DNA from: Pseudomonas fluorescens
Lineage (GTDB): Bacteria; Pseudomonadota; Gammaproteobacteria; Pseudomonadales; Pseudomonadaceae
Assembly: GCF_001648775.1 (NCBI RefSeq)
Contig: NZ_LVEJ01000010.1
Coordinates: 496,001 to 560,000, forward strand
DNA length: 64,000 nt
Direction of reading: 5' to 3'
Shown here: piece by piece, positions 47,404-58,002 of the stretch
Numbering within the stretch: the first letter of the stretch is position 1
Layout of the letters: every line of letters begins with the position of its first letter
Made by a program: the position numbers and the translations under genes
Notes under the pieces: model-generated
The model's input: the letters and a program-made list of their open reading frames with translations, nothing else
The model's database searches: none
What the model was told of the DNA's origin: nothing

Positions 47404-50400
47404 AGCGGAGTTTCCAGAGCGGCGTCAGTACGCACGCCACGCCATTTGTTGAAACGATGGCGCAGCTTGTCGAGATAGAGGTAAACCACAGGCGTGGTGT
47501 AAAGCGTCAGCACTTGGCTGAAAATCAGCCCGCCGATGATCGTCAAACCCAGCGGCTGGCGCATTTCCGCACCTTCGGCACGGCCGAGCAGCAACGGCAA
47601 GGCACCGAGGATCGCCGCCAGCGTCGTCATCAGGATCGGCCGCAAGCGTTGCAGGCAAGCACTGCGGATCGATTCCAGCGGCGACAGGCCCTGATGGCGT
47701 TCCAGTTGCAGCGCCAGGTCGATCATCAGAATGGCGTTTTTCTTCACCACGCCAATCAACAGGAACAGCCCGAGCAACGAGATCAGGCTGAACTCGCCAC
47801 CCAGCGCATAGATCGACAGCAACGCACCGACCCCGGCCGACGGCAAAGTCGACAGAATCGTCAGCGGGTGAATGTAGCTTTCATACAGCACACCCAGCAC
47901 CAGATACACCGCCAGCAATGCACCGAGAATCATGAACGGCTGGCTCTTCTGAGTCGCGGCAAAGGCGTCGGCGGTGCCGGCCATTTTCGCGATGACGTCT
48001 TCCGGCAAGCCGAGCTTGGCAATCGCCCGCTCGATGGCGGCGCTGCCCTGCTCCACCGTCACGCCTTCGGCCATGTCGAAGGAAATGTCCTCGGAGGCGA
48101 ACTGGCCTTCGTGACTGACGCGGTCGTCTTCCAGACTGTTTTCGTAATGGGCAAACGTCGACAACGGAACCCGCGCGCCGTCAGCAGTAATTACCTGCAC
48201 TTGCTTGAGCGTCACCGGGTCCTGGGCGTATTTCGGATTGACCTCCATCACCACTTGATACTGATTGAGGCTGTCGTAGATCGTCGAAATCTGCCGCTGA
48301 CTGTAAGCGTTGTTCAGTACCGCAGTGACCATGTTCATGTCCACGCCCAGGCGTTTGGCTTGATCGCGATCGACAATCAGCGTGACCTGTTGCGCGCCCT
48401 TGCCTTCGCGGGCATCAATCGCGGTCAGTTCGGGCAATGCGCGCAGCGCAGCGACCACTTTCGGGTACCACTCGCGCAGCGAGCCCAGATCACCGCTTTG
48501 CAGGATGTAGCTGTATTGCGACGTGGTCTGTTCGCGACCGCCGCCAAATTGCAGGTCCTGATCCGCCATCAGCATCAGTTGCGCACCCGGCACCTTGGGC
48601 ATTTCCTTGCGCAAACGCTCAATGACTTTCTGCGCGTTGAGCTGACGCTCCTTGATCGGTTTCAGACGCACCAGCATGAAAGCGTTATTGGTGCCGTTGG
48701 TGCCGCCGATGAAGCCGGCAACGCTTTCCACCGCTTCGTCCTTGAGCACGGCGCGGCGGAAAATTTCCATTTTCGGCTGCATCACGCTGAACGACAGACC
48801 GTCGTCGCCGCGCACGAAACCGATCAACTGGCCGGTGTCCTGCTGCGGCATGAAGGTTTTCGGTACCACCACGTACAGCGCCACGTTGACGCCTACGGTG
48901 ATGAGCAAGCTGAGCAGCGTCAGACGGCGATGGCGCAGCACCCAGTCAAGGCTGGTGGCGTATTTGCCGACCATCCAGTCGTTGGTGCGGCGGCTCCAGC
49001 GTTGCAGGCGGTTTTCCTGGCCCGGCGTGTGTGGCTTGAGCCAACGGGCGCAGAGCATCGGCGTCAGCGTCAGGGAAACCACCAGCGACACCACGATAGC
49101 CGCAGCCAGAGTGATGGAGAATTCGCGGAACAAACTCTCGACGATCCCGCCCATAAACAGGATCGACAGAAACACCGCCACCAGCGAGACGTTCATCGAC
49201 AGCAAGGTAAAGCCGACTTCCTTGGCCCCCAGGTACGCGGCCTGCATCGGTTTGACGCCTTCGTCGATGTGCCGGGAAATGTTCTCCAGCACCACGATGG
49301 CGTCGTCCACCACCAGACCGGTGGCGAGAATCAACGCCATCAGCGACAGGTTGTTCAACGAGAAGCCGTAGAGATACATCACCGCAAAAGTGCCAACCAA
49401 CGACACGGGTACGGCCAATGTCGGAATCAGCGAGGCGCGGAAGTTACCGAGAAACAGAAACACCACCAGAATCACCAGCGCCACGGCGATCAGCAAAGTC
49501 ATCTCGGCTTCGTGCAACGTGGCCTTGATCACCGGCGAGCGGTCCATGGCCAAATTCAGCTTCACGCTAGCCGGAAGCACCGCTTGCAACGCCGGCAATT
49601 GCGCCTTGATCTCGTTGACCGTCTCGATGATGTTGGCGCCGGCCTGGCGGTTGATCACCAGCAACACCGCTGCGTCATCGTTGAAGAAGCCGCTGTTGTA
49701 GCGGTCTTCGACGCCGTCGCTGACCTTGGCCACGTCCTTGAGGCGCAGCGCGGCGCCGTCGGCGTAGTGGATGATCAGTGATTCGTAATCCTTGGCTTTC
49801 TCCAACTGGTCATTGGCCTGGATCTGCCACAAGCGCTGACCGTCCTCGACCGAACCTTTGGGCCGGCGCACGTTAGCGTCGGCGATGGTCTTGCGCACAT
49901 CGTCGAGCGCCACGCCGTACTGGTTCAGCGCCTGCGGTTCGAGCTCGATACGCACCGCCGGCAACGAACTGCCGCCAATCTGCACTTCACCGACGCCCTG
50001 CACTTGCGACAGGCTCTGCGAAAGAATGGTCGAGGCCAAATCGTAGAGCTGGCCTTTTTCCAGCACATCCGAGGTCAGCGACAGCACCATGATCGGCGCC
50101 TGTGACGGGTTGACCTTCTTGTAGGTCGGCATGCTGCGCATACCGCTGGGCAACAGGTTGCGCGAAGCGTTGATCGCCGCCTGCACTTCCCGCGCCGCGC
50201 CGTTGATGTCGCGGTCGAGGTCGAATTGCAGAATGACCCGGGTCGAGCCCTGGCTGGAGCGACTGCTCATGGTGTTGACGCCGGCGATCGCGCCGAATGA
50301 ACGCTCCAGCGGCGTCGCCACGGTGGACGCCATGACTTCCGGGCTGGCCCCGGGCAGGCTCGCCTGCACGACGATCACCGGGAAATCCATTTGCGGCAGC

Positions 50401-50507
50401 GGCGCCACCGGCAGCAGGCCGAAACTCACGCCGCCGAGCAGCATGATCGCCAGGCTCAGCAGCATCGTCGCGACCGGGCGCTTGATGAAAGGACCGGAGA
50501 GGTTCAT
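47400..50507 (-). CDS. muxC: RND efflux permease MuxC
   Basis: 1035 residues, the normal RND length. The start MNLSGPFIKRPVATMLL is typical of MdtC/MuxC. Proton-relay Asp pair in LATGLVVDDAIVVLENISRHI (about residues 399-419), preceded by the porter loops, and the C-terminal half repeats the six-segment layout (LLGLFLLIGVVKKNAILMID). It forms a heteromeric permease with MuxB, driven by the proton gradient. A REPIN and 145 bases separate it from muxB. Regulator genes are not adjacent in the window. Confidence 0.95.
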   Translation of the reverse strand: MNLSGPFIKRPVATMLLSLAIMLLGGVSFGLLPVAPLPQMDFPVIVVQASLPGASPEVMASTVATPLERSFGAIAGVNTMSSRSSQGSTRVILQFDLDRDINGAAREVQAAINASRNLLPSGMRSMPTYKKVNPSQAPIMVLSLTSDVLEKGQLYDLASTILSQSLSQVQGVGEVQIGGSSLPAVRIELEPQALNQYGVALDDVRKTIADANVRRPKGSVEDGQRLWQIQANDQLEKAKDYESLIIHYADGAALRLKDVAKVSDGVEDRYNSGFFNDDAAVLLVINRQAGANIIETVNEIKAQLPALQAVLPASVKLNLAMDRSPVIKATLHEAEMTLLIAVALVILVVFLFLGNFRASLIPTLAVPVSLVGTFAVMYLYGFSLNNLSLMALILATGLVVDDAIVVLENISRHIDEGVKPMQAAYLGAKEVGFTLLSMNVSLVAVFLSILFMGGIVESLFREFSITLAAAIVVSLVVSLTLTPMLCARWLKPHTPGQENRLQRWSRRTNDWMVGKYATSLDWVLRHRRLTLLSLLITVGVNVALYVVVPKTFMPQQDTGQLIGFVRGDDGLSFSVMQPKMEIFRRAVLKDEAVESVAGFIGGTNGTNNAFMLVRLKPIKERQLNAQKVIERLRKEMPKVPGAQLMLMADQDLQFGGGREQTTSQYSYILQSGDLGSLREWYPKVVAALRALPELTAIDAREGKGAQQVTLIVDRDQAKRLGVDMNMVTAVLNNAYSQRQISTIYDSLNQYQVVMEVNPKYAQDPVTLKQVQVITADGARVPLSTFAHYENSLEDDRVSHEGQFASEDISFDMAEGVTVEQGSAAIERAIAKLGLPEDVIAKMAGTADAFAATQKSQPFMILGALLAVYLVLGVLYESYIHPLTILSTLPSAGVGALLSIYALGGEFSLISLLGLFLLIGVVKKNAILMIDLALQLERHQGLSPLESIRSACLQRLRPILMTTLAAILGALPLLLGRAEGAEMRQPLGLTIIGGLIFSQVLTLYTTPVVYLYLDKLRHRFNKWRGVRTDAALETPL

Positions 50508-50539
50508 TGACCACCGTTCCCTGCATCACCACACAACCC

Positions 50540-50630
50540 TGTGGGAGCGAGCTTGCTCGCGAATGCATTTTGACATTCAACGTAGACGTCGACTGATTGG
50601 CCGCTTTCGCGAGCAAGCTCGCTCCCACAA
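50540..50630. repeat. REPIN between muxB and muxC
   Basis: Inverted REP pair inside the mux operon, the only break in otherwise overlapping genes; it may modulate downstream expression. Confidence 0.9.
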
Positions 50631-50652
50631 GGAATTCGTCGTGCATGCAGGG

Positions 50653-53600
50653 TCATACCGACACCTCTTCGCTGTCCGCATTGGTCTTGCGAAAGCGTCG
50701 ACCGAGGCGATCGAAATACAGGTAGATCACCGGCGTGGTGAACAGGGTCAGCACCTGACTCACCAGCAGCCCGCCGACCATCACCAGACCCAGCGGCTGA
50801 CGCAATTCCGCACCGGAGCCGGTGGCGAGCATCAACGGCACCGCACCGAACAGCGCCGCCAGTGTGGTCATCAGAATTGGCCGGAAGCGCAGCAGCGCCG
50901 CTTGGTAGATCGCCTCCTGCGGGGCCATGCCTTGGTTGCGTTCGGCATCGAGGGCGAAGTCGATCATCATGATCGCGTTCTTCTTGACGATACCGATCAA
51001 CAGGATGATGCCGATGATCGCGATCATGCCCAGGTCGTTGCCGCTGAGCAGCAACGCCAGCAAGGCACCGACTGCCGCCGACGGCAATGTCGAGAGAATG
51101 GTGATCGGGTGAATGTAACTTTCGTACAGCACGCCGAGCACGATGTACATGGTCACCACCGCCGCCAGAATCAGCAGCAAAGTACTCGACAGCGACGCCT
51201 GGAACGCTTCGGCCGCACCCTGGAACTGGGTCTGCACGCCGACCGGCATGCCGATGTCCTTCTGCACTTGTTCAATGATGTCGACCGCATGCCCCAGCGC
51301 CACACCGGGCGCCAGGTTGAACGACATCATCACCGCCGGGAACTGGCCGATGTGGGTGATCGCCAGTTGCGCCTGACGCTCCTCGACGTGGGCCAGACTC
51401 GACAGACGAACCTGTGCGCCATCAGTGGTCTTGACGTGAATCTGGTCCAGCGCCTGCGGGCCGATTTTCTCTCCGGCCTGCGCCTGCAACACCACGCGGT
51501 ACTGACTGGCCTGGGTATAGATGGTCGAGATCTGCCGCTGGCCGAAAGCGTCGTACAGCGCATCGGTGATGTTTGCCACTGAAACGCCAAGGCGTGACGC
51601 GGCATCGCGGTCGATCACCAGATAGACCTGTAAGCCTTTGTCCTGCAAGTCGCTGGCGACGTCGGTCAATTCCGGACGCTGCGCCAGTGCTTCGACCAGA
51701 CGGCCGCTCCACTGGCTGAGCAGTTCGGAGTCCGGCGAGGACATGCTGAACTGGTACTGCGTACGGCTGACGCGGTCTTCGATGGTCAAGTCCTGCACCG
51801 GTTGCATGAACAGGCGGATACCGACCAGTTTGTCCAGTTGCGGTTGCAAGCGCGCGATCACCTCAGTGGCGGTCAGATCGCGATCACCATGCGGCTTGAG
51901 GTTGATCAGCAAACGGCCGCTGTTGAGCGTGGCGTTGTCGCCGTCGACACCGATGTAGGACGACAGGCTCTGTACCGCCGGATCTTCGAGAATGATTTTC
52001 GCCAGTTCCTGTTGACGCTCGCCCATCGCCGCAAAGGAAATCGACTGCGGCGCCTCGGAAATACCCTGAATCACCCCGGTGTCCTGTACCGGGAAGAAAC
52101 CCTTCGGCACCACCATGTAGAGGACCACCGTCAGTGCCAGCGTGCCGATGGCCACCAGCAACGTCAGCGGCTGATGCTTGAGCACCCACTGCAACTTGCG
52201 TCCGTAGGCGGCGATCATCCAGTCGATGACAGCACCGCTGGCACGGTAGAAACGGCCCTGCTCGTGTGCTTCCGGCTCACGCTTGAGCAGACGCGCGCAC
52301 ATCATCGGCGTCAGGGTCAGCGAAACCACCAGGGAAATCAGGATCGCCACCGCCAGGGTAATGGCGAATTCGCGGAACAAGCGCCCGACCACATCCGCCA
52401 TGAACAGCAGCGGGATCAATACCGCGATCAACGACAGGGTCAGGGAAATCAGGGTGAAGCCAATCTGCTTGGCACCCTTGAGCGCCGCTTGCATCGGGCT
52501 GTCACCCTCTTCGATAAAGCGCGCGATGTTCTCCAGCATGACGATGGCGTCGTCGACCACAAAACCGGTGGCGATGGTCAGTGCCATCAGGGTCAGGTTG
52601 TTCACCGAAAACCCGGCCAGATACATCACGCCAAAGGTGCCGATCAGCGACAGCGGCACGGCCACTGACGGAATGATCGTCGCACTGGCGCGGCGCAGGA
52701 ACAGGAACGTCACCATCACCACCAGCGCGATGGCGATGAGCAATTCGTGCTGGACGTCAGTGACCGAGGCACGGATGGTTTGCGTGCGGTCAGTCAGTAC
52801 CGTCACGTCGAGACCGGCCGGCAGGTTGTCGGTGATGCTCGGCAGCAAGGCCTTGATGCGGTCGACCACTTCGATGACGTTGGCACCCGGCTGACGCTGG
52901 ATGTTGAGCAACACCGCCTGATTCTGGTTGGCCCACGCGGCGAGGCGTTCGTTCTCGGCGCCGTCGACGATTTCCGCAACGTCCTTGAGCCGCAGCGGCG
53001 CACCATTCTTGTAGGCAAGGATCAGGTTGGCGTAATCCTTGGGCGAAGTCAGCTGGTCGTTGGCGTCGAGCATCGACACCCGCGTCGGGCCGTCGAAGTT
53101 ACCCTTCGGCTGGTTGACGTTGGAGGCGCTGATCAAGGTGCGCACGTCCGACAGGTTCAGGCTGTTGGCCGCGAGCGCCTCCGGATTGACCTTGATCCGC
53201 ACGGCCTGGCGCTGACCGCCGGCAATGCTGACCATGCCGACGCCGCTGATCTGGGCGATTTTCTGCGCCATGCGCGTATCGACCAGGTCATTGAGCTTGG
53301 GCAGCAGCATGGTTTTCGAGGTGATCGCCAGGGTCAGTACCGGGGTGTCCGCCGGGTTGACCTTGTTGTACACCGGCGGTGCCGGCAGATCGGTCGGCAG
53401 CAGGTTGGTCGCGGCGTTGATCGCGGCTTGCACCTGTTGTTCGGCGACGTCCATGTTGATGTCGAGGCTGAAACGCAACGTCAGCACCGAGGCACCGCCG
53501 GAGCTGGTCGAGGCCATTTGCGTCAGGCCCGGCATCTGCCCGAACTGACGTTCGAGCGGCGCGGTCACGGCACTGGTCATCACGTCCGGACTGGCGCCGG

Positions 53601-53754
53601 GATACAGGGTCATGACGCGAATGGTCGGGTAATCGACCTGCGGCAGTGCCGACACCGGCAGCAAGCGATAAGCGATCAGGCCGGCCAGAACAATGGCCAG
53701 CATGCTCAGGGTGGTGGCTACCGGACGGAGGATGAACAGCCGCGAAATGTTCAT
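50653..53754 (-). CDS. muxB: RND efflux permease MuxB
   Basis: 1033 residues. Start [22 protein letters not shown]; Asp pair in [21 protein letters not shown] (about 398-418); second-half motif [21 protein letters not shown]. Its start overlaps the muxA stop by 4 bases (53751-53754), so the adaptor and this permease are translationally coupled. It pairs with MuxC in the inner membrane. Its drug spectrum cannot be read from sequence. Confidence 0.95.
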   Translation of the reverse strand: MNISRLFILRPVATTLSMLAIVLAGLIAYRLLPVSALPQVDYPTIRVMTLYPGASPDVMTSAVTAPLERQFGQMPGLTQMASTSSGGASVLTLRFSLDINMDVAEQQVQAAINAATNLLPTDLPAPPVYNKVNPADTPVLTLAITSKTMLLPKLNDLVDTRMAQKIAQISGVGMVSIAGGQRQAVRIKVNPEALAANSLNLSDVRTLISASNVNQPKGNFDGPTRVSMLDANDQLTSPKDYANLILAYKNGAPLRLKDVAEIVDGAENERLAAWANQNQAVLLNIQRQPGANVIEVVDRIKALLPSITDNLPAGLDVTVLTDRTQTIRASVTDVQHELLIAIALVVMVTFLFLRRASATIIPSVAVPLSLIGTFGVMYLAGFSVNNLTLMALTIATGFVVDDAIVMLENIARFIEEGDSPMQAALKGAKQIGFTLISLTLSLIAVLIPLLFMADVVGRLFREFAITLAVAILISLVVSLTLTPMMCARLLKREPEAHEQGRFYRASGAVIDWMIAAYGRKLQWVLKHQPLTLLVAIGTLALTVVLYMVVPKGFFPVQDTGVIQGISEAPQSISFAAMGERQQELAKIILEDPAVQSLSSYIGVDGDNATLNSGRLLINLKPHGDRDLTATEVIARLQPQLDKLVGIRLFMQPVQDLTIEDRVSRTQYQFSMSSPDSELLSQWSGRLVEALAQRPELTDVASDLQDKGLQVYLVIDRDAASRLGVSVANITDALYDAFGQRQISTIYTQASQYRVVLQAQAGEKIGPQALDQIHVKTTDGAQVRLSSLAHVEERQAQLAITHIGQFPAVMMSFNLAPGVALGHAVDIIEQVQKDIGMPVGVQTQFQGAAEAFQASLSSTLLLILAAVVTMYIVLGVLYESYIHPITILSTLPSAAVGALLALLLSGNDLGMIAIIGIILLIGIVKKNAIMMIDFALDAERNQGMAPQEAIYQAALLRFRPILMTTLAALFGAVPLMLATGSGAELRQPLGLVMVGGLLVSQVLTLFTTPVIYLYFDRLGRRFRKTNADSEEVSV

Positions 53755-55058
53755 GCGCCCTTCTTGGCCTTGTCAGTCACGGCGGCGTCTGGCGCGTTGG
53801 CTGCGGACTTGCCTTGCAGGTGTTCGGTCGGCGTGGTCGGGACCTGATTGCTGTCGTTGACCACTTCCACTTCACTGCCCTCTTTCAGGCGGTCGGTGCC
53901 TTCCAGCACCACGCGATCACCCGCCGCGAGGCCTTCGGTGATGACGGTGTTTTCACCGTCACTGGCGCCAATCTTCAATTGGCGAATGGTGACTTTCTTG
54001 TCGCCCTCCAGCGCATAGACGAACGTGCCGTTGTTGCCGAACTGAATCGCCGCCGACGGGGCCAGCACCACGCCTTTCAGCGTATCTGCCAGCAGGTGCA
54101 CGTTGACGAACTGATTGGGGAACAGCGCCTGATCGCGGTTTTCGTAGCGCGCCTTGAACTTCAGAGTGCCTGTAGCGACGTCGATCTGGTTGTCGAGGCT
54201 TTGCAACACGCCGGTGGCTTGCAGTTTGGTGTCGCCACGGTCCCACGCCTCGGCCGGCAGCTTGGCGCCACTGCGATAGCGGGCGAGCACGGTTTCGAGG
54301 CTGTTTTCCGGCAGTGTGAAGGCGACGCTGATCGGTTGGGTCTGGGTGATCACGGCGAGGAACGTGGTGTCGTTGGCGGTCACCAGGTTGCCGACATCGA
54401 CCTGACGCAGGCCCACGCGACCGCCGATCGGTGCGCGGACCTTGGTGAATTCGAGGTTGAGCTTGGCGTCATTGACGGCCGCCTGATTGGTCTTGACCGT
54501 GCCCAGGTACTGGCCGACCAGCGCTTCGGCGGTGTCCAGTGTCTGTTTGGCGATGCTGTCTTCTTTGAACAGGCCGCGATAACGCTCGACATCGACCTGA
54601 GCGTTTTTCAGCTGTGCCTGATTCTGCAGCAAGGTGCCTTCGGCCTGCAGCAAGGCGTTCTGGTACGGGCGCGGGTCGATTTCTGCCAGCACGTCGCCGG
54701 CCTTGACCATTTGCCCTTCTTCGAAATTGATCTTCATCAGTTCGCCACCGACCCGGCTGCGCACATTGATGGTGTTGAGCGCGGTCACGGTGCCCAGCGC
54801 CTTGTAATACAGCGGGAAGTCGCCGGTGACCGCCGGCGCCACGCGCACCGGAATCGGCCCGGTGCCGCCACCGAAGCCTGGCCGCATCATCCCCGAACGC
54901 CCGGCATGCCCGGCTGCAGCCTTCTCGCCGCCCTCCTTGTGGGCGGAACCGGCCGGCCAGAATTTCCAGCACAGGACGGCGATGACCAACAAGACAAGCA
55001 GGCTGATCAGCCAGCGACGGGATTTGCGTGGGGACGATTGCATGGAGTGATTAACCAT
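53751..55058 (-). CDS. muxA: RND efflux adaptor MuxA (membrane fusion protein)
   Basis: 435 residues from 55058; an in-frame ATG at 55043 is equally possible as neither has a strong ribosome site. One N-terminal membrane anchor ([19 protein letters not shown], about residues 18-36) then a periplasmic adaptor: lipoyl halves ([18 protein letters not shown] and [20 protein letters not shown]), alpha-hairpin coil between them, beta-barrel ([13 protein letters not shown]). Matches MdtA/MuxA. First gene of the pump operon, overlapping muxB. Confidence 0.93.
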   Translation of the reverse strand: MVNHSMQSSPRKSRRWLISLLVLLVIAVLCWKFWPAGSAHKEGGEKAAAGHAGRSGMMRPGFGGGTGPIPVRVAPAVTGDFPLYYKALGTVTALNTINVRSRVGGELMKINFEEGQMVKAGDVLAEIDPRPYQNALLQAEGTLLQNQAQLKNAQVDVERYRGLFKEDSIAKQTLDTAEALVGQYLGTVKTNQAAVNDAKLNLEFTKVRAPIGGRVGLRQVDVGNLVTANDTTFLAVITQTQPISVAFTLPENSLETVLARYRSGAKLPAEAWDRGDTKLQATGVLQSLDNQIDVATGTLKFKARYENRDQALFPNQFVNVHLLADTLKGVVLAPSAAIQFGNNGTFVYALEGDKKVTIRQLKIGASDGENTVITEGLAAGDRVVLEGTDRLKEGSEVEVVNDSNQVPTTPTEHLQGKSAANAPDAAVTDKAKKGA

Positions 55059-55186
55059 TGGGCGCGTGGGCTTCTTTTACGGGAGGCTGAACGATAAGCA
55101 CTGATGGGGAATTAGCAAAGCAGCTTTACCGGCAATTTACCTTCAACTTACGTTTCAAGGTGTGAGGCAAAACACTGATACACAAA

Positions 55187-55216
55187 TGAAAACGGCCTGG
55201 ACAGGGCCAGGCCGTT
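55187..55216 (-). terminator. Rho-independent terminator after tpx
   Basis: AACGGCCTG (55191-55199) and CAGGCCGTT (55208-55216) form a 9-bp stem; on the minus strand the stem is followed by TTCATTT. It lies 18 bases after the tpx stop. Confidence 0.85.
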
Positions 55217-55233
55217 AACAATTGTAAAAGCGC

Positions 55234-55734
55234 TTATTTCAGAACGGACAGTGCCGCTTCGTAGTTAGGCTCTTCAGCGATTTCCTTGACCAGTTCGCTG
55301 TGCAGGACGTTGTCGTTTTCGTCCAGCACCACAACGGCGCGAGCGGTCAGGCCTTTCAGCGGGCCGTCAGCGATGGCCACGCCGTAGTTCTCGATGAACT
55401 CGGTGCCGCGCAGGGTCGACAGGTTCTGTACGTTGTCCAGGCCTTCGGCGCCGCAGAAGCGTGCTTGGGCGAACGGCAGGTCAGCGGAGATGCACAGCAC
55501 CACAGTGTTGCTGATGTCGTTGGCCTGAGCGTTGAACTTGCGCACAGACGTGGCGCAGGTTGGGGTGTCGACGCTTGGGAAGATGTTCAGCACTTTGCGC
55601 TTGCCGGCAAAGTCTTTCAGGGTGACGTCGGACAGATTGCCGGCAACCAGAGAAAAGGCTGGCGCCTTGGAACCGGCTTGTGGCAACTGGCCGTTTACTT
55701 GAACCGGATTGCCTTTAAGGGTGACTTGAGCCAT
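55234..55734 (-). CDS. tpx: Thiol peroxidase Tpx
   Basis: 166 residues, normal length. Atypical 2-Cys peroxiredoxin that reduces hydroperoxides with thioredoxin. The peroxidatic Cys is in [15 protein letters not shown] (about residue 60) and the resolving Cys in [11 protein letters not shown] (about 94). The start at 55734 has AAGGA 8 bases upstream; earlier in-frame starts are in REP DNA. It is monocistronic with a terminator behind it. A TTGTATACAA palindrome lies 116 bases upstream. Confidence 0.96.
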   Translation of the reverse strand: MAQVTLKGNPVQVNGQLPQAGSKAPAFSLVAGNLSDVTLKDFAGKRKVLNIFPSVDTPTCATSVRKFNAQANDISNTVVLCISADLPFAQARFCGAEGLDNVQNLSTLRGTEFIENYGVAIADGPLKGLTARAVVVLDENDNVLHSELVKEIAEEPNYEAALSVLK

Positions 55735-55849
55735 GACTTGAGTCCTTCTGATGTTTTGATTGGAAAGCATGCAAGAGGCCGAAGTTAACCACGAAATTGT
55801 CTGACGACCTATGCCCTGTTTGGAAATTGTTGGGGGGCTGCGCGAAAAA

Positions 55850-55859
55850 TTGTATACAA
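55850..55859 (-). promoter_or_regulatory. TTGTATACAA palindrome upstream of tpx
   Basis: A perfect 10-base palindrome of the type bound by FadR-like GntR regulators. No GntR gene is next to it, so its use is uncertain; it could also be a chance match in an AT-rich patch. Confidence 0.3.
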
Positions 55860-55876
55860 AATCAGCGCAGTTCCCC

Positions 55877-55968
55877 CTGTGGGAGCGAGCTTGCTCGCGA
55901 AAGCGTTGGATCAATTCAGCATAAATGTTGAATGTGACGACCTCTTCGCGAGCAGGCTCGCTCCCACA
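55877..55968. repeat. REPIN
   Basis: Inverted REP pair between the divergent tpx and YciI-like genes. Confidence 0.9.
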
Positions 55969-56072
55969 TTGGATTCTGTGGTGTTACTGGTCTTTTATTT
56001 ATGAACCCTGTCGATTCACCGCTGGCCCGTTCGACTAAACCACGAATCCTCACAATCCACGGAGTCACTGCC

Positions 56073-56495
56073 ATGCGATTCATGATCCTTGTAAAAGCCA
56101 CCGTCGACTCGGAAGCCGGCATCATGCCCAGCGAAGAACTGATCACCGCGATGGGCAACTTCAACGAAGAACTGGTCAAGGCCGGCATCCTGATCGATTG
56201 CGATGGCCTGCACCCGAGCAGCAAAGGCGCCCGCGTACGCTTCTCCGGCGACAAGCGCACGGTCATCGACGGCCCCTTTATCGAAACCAAGGAGCTGGTC
56301 GCCGGTTACTGGATCTGGGAAGTGGAATCGAAAGAAGAAGCCATCGAATGGGTCAAGCGTTGCCCTAATCCGATGCGGGGCGATTCTGAAATTGAAATCC
56401 GCCAGATATTTTCTGCGGAAGACTTCGGCGACGAATTCACCCCTGAGGCGCGGGAACAGGAAGAACGCATCCGAGAGATGGTGAAGAAGTCTTGA
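56073..56495 (+). CDS. YciI/DGPF-domain protein
   Basis: 140 residues from the ATG at 56073 (GGAG 8 bases upstream); a start at 56001 is in frame but lacks a ribosome site. The ferredoxin-like fold begins MRFMILVKA, and the domain signature TVIDGPFIETKELVAGYWIWEV is clear. The family is common and often linked to extracytoplasmic sigma factors, but none is seen here. Function unknown; some members may be enzymes. The C-terminal 25 residues are charged and helical. Confidence 0.9.
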   Translation: MRFMILVKATVDSEAGIMPSEELITAMGNFNEELVKAGILIDCDGLHPSSKGARVRFSGDKRTVIDGPFIETKELVAGYWIWEVESKEEAIEWVKRCPNPMRGDSEIEIRQIFSAEDFGDEFTPEAREQEERIREMVKKS

Positions 56496-56543
56496 GGAGT
56501 TGACATCCGGGCGGGGGAACGACATCCCTGCCCGGAAAGACCG

Positions 56544-56756
56544 CTAAATTGGGTGAATGTTTACCGCGACCAGGCCTCTCCTGGCATCGTCCTTAACTTC
56601 AAATTCAACCCTCTGACCCACCGTGAGCGTCTTGAATCCGCCACCCATGATTTCCGAGAAATGAGCAAATGCATCTTTGTTGTCGTCGTCCGACGTAATG
56701 AACCCAAACCCCTTAGAATCGTTGTAGAACTTAACTGTTCCCTTTGTTATCGCCAT
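56544..56756 (-). CDS. Cold-shock domain protein
   Basis: 70 residues from the ATG at 56756; earlier in-frame starts give an atypical leader. One OB fold with RNA-binding RNP1 (KGFGFI) and RNP2 (AFAHFS, one position weaker than usual). TVKFYNDSKGFGFITSDDD is typical of Csp proteins, which melt RNA or act as antiterminators. The DNA is less GC-rich than the neighbours. A lux-box-like palindrome and a -10-like element lie upstream, as for the large accessory genes at 17-24 kb. Confidence 0.93.
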   Translation of the reverse strand: MAITKGTVKFYNDSKGFGFITSDDDNKDAFAHFSEIMGGGFKTLTVGQRVEFEVKDDARRGLVAVNIHPI

Positions 56757-56811
56757 TTCTATCGCCCTCATTTTTAAATCGTCTTGCCATTTGACGAGAC
56801 ATTCCAGTCTC

Positions 56812-56856
56812 ATCAGACGCCCGGTTCAGCCCTCCCACAACTGTCAAACCTGACAG
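56812..56856 (-). promoter_or_regulatory. lux-box-like element plus -10 (copy 3)
   Basis: CTGTCAAACCTGACAG (56841-56856) keeps the CTGTCA/TGACAG arms with a changed centre. Reading the minus strand, TCTGAT (56817-56812) begins after exactly 23 bases, the same spacing as in copies 1 and 2. The csp start is 84 bases past the box. Confidence 0.55.
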
Positions 56857-56928
56857 GGTGTAAATATTCCCAGTACTCACGTCAACCTCCAACCCGAACG
56901 CTTTAGTACACGCTCTTCTTGATGGTTT

Positions 56929-57041
56929 GATCGTTCTCACGCTCTGCGTGGGAATGCCTCAAGGGACGCTCCGCGTTCCAGCTAGCGAATTTGACGCAGA
57001 GCGTCAGGGGCTGCATTCCTTTGCTGCGCGTGGGAACGATC
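56929..57041. mobile_element. Miniature inverted-repeat element (GATCGTTC...GAACGATC)
   Basis: A 113-bp element with 14-base terminal inverted repeats (13 of 14 match: GATCGTTCTCACGC and GCGTGGGAACGATC) and internal GC-rich hairpins. Non-coding. One end of the same family occurs at 20288-20301. Confidence 0.75.
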
Positions 57042-57053
57042 ATTCAACAGAGA

Positions 57054-57422
57054 TCAGTTCTTGAGTTCGACGTGATCCAAGGCTTGATTCACCGCCAGTT
57101 CACCCAGCATCACAACTTGTGCAATACCCAGAGCAGTCTTGCGCTGAGAGGTTTCCAGCGAGGCGGCGAAGTTGATCAACATTTCGCTGGCCGAGCCGAG
57201 GGTTTCGCTGGCGTTTGCTAGCAGGGATTCGGTGTTGTACTTGGGATTGGCGAGGTACATGGGTTCCGGCTCGTTGGCGCTGGACATGATGCCGGCGGCG
57301 GGATTGAGGTAGTAGTCGAGGGCGCGGTCGGCGGCTTCGTGGAGTTTTTTGCTGTCGACTGAGGCGTAAGGGGATGTGGTGCTGGCGTCTGATTCTGGGG
57401 GGTTGGGTGTTGGTTTTTTCAT
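57054..57422 (-). CDS. DUF6124-type small protein, diverged copy
   Basis: 122 residues from the ATG at 57422. It keeps the family frame (KPTPNPPESDA, SKKLHEAADRALDYYL, QRKTALGIAQVVMLGELAVNQALD) but differs through the middle (SSANEPEPMYLANPKYNTES) from the two near-identical copies at 20.9 and 24.3 kb. It is preceded by a leader of the same architecture (57456-57735). Downstream come a repeat element, a lux-box-like site and csp, mirroring the order seen at 20.9-21.6 kb. Function unknown. Confidence 0.85.
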   Translation of the reverse strand: MKKPTPNPPESDASTTSPYASVDSKKLHEAADRALDYYLNPAAGIMSSANEPEPMYLANPKYNTESLLANASETLGSASEMLINFAASLETSQRKTALGIAQVVMLGELAVNQALDHVELKN

Positions 57423-57455
57423 GGTGTAACTCCACTGGAAAGTTGGAGCTGCCCC

Positions 57456-57735
57456 ATTCGGTTTCCGGTCGAAGAGGTGGCAGCTGTACGCAGGTTGGAA
57501 ACCCGGGCAGCGGCGACCCGGACGACCCGAAGGTCCCCCGCGCACAGCCGCCATAACGGAGTGCACACATTCGAAGTGCGCAAGGATACGTTATGAAAGG
57601 CGTGTACGCGCCACTAATACCCGTCGGGGTTTCCAGTCCCGGTCGCTGATTTGGCAGCGACGAACACAGGCTAGAGACCCGACGTCCGACGGACAACCTG
57701 AAAACCTTGTGGGAACGTTCCGCAAATTCCAAACA
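57456..57735 (-). ncRNA. C4-like structured leader RNA, copy 3
   Basis: On the minus strand: hairpin A CGCTG-N6-CAGCG (57659-57644) and hairpin B GACC-TTCG-GGTC (57535-57524). The antisense-like GGGTTTCCAACC (57504-57493) pairs with 9 bases upstream (TGGAAACCC, 57635-57627) or 7 bases downstream (GGAAACC, 57466-57460). The pairing bases are unrelated to copies 1 and 2, yet the positions match. A GTTTAAAC palindrome is at 57738-57745. Confidence 0.5.
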
Positions 57736-57745
57736 ACGTTTAAAC

Positions 57746-58002
57746 ATCCCGAATTGAAATACGCATATGTAGCAGCAGCCCCATTTCACCCGACAGCGCC
57801 TACACCGTAAGCAATGGAATAGTTAGTACACAATAAGCTGTGAACCCGTACACAAAACCAAAGAATTAATCCATTCGGCTGGCTAACTCCCGATTAGCTG
57901 CTAGCGTCATTCAGACGTGTCCTACAGGCTTGATAAGAAAAGGGATTACGCCGTAACGGCCGAGATGTGCCGAGTTGTCCATAGGCCACCAGGGAATCGG
58001 GG
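57746..58002. other. AT-richer intergenic region upstream of outer-membrane genes
   Basis: No gene seen. Likely promoter region for both the leader (minus) and the outer-membrane genes (plus); no motif I can name with confidence. Confidence 0.4.

Noticed and set aside
47457..49781. Long plus-strand frame opposite muxC
   Set aside because: Shadow; Gln/His/Arg-rich composition typical of an antisense frame.
57100..57789. Alternative minus-strand frame covering the third leader and DUF6124 gene
   Set aside because: Reads through the structured leader; the DUF6124 frame is supported by two other copies.
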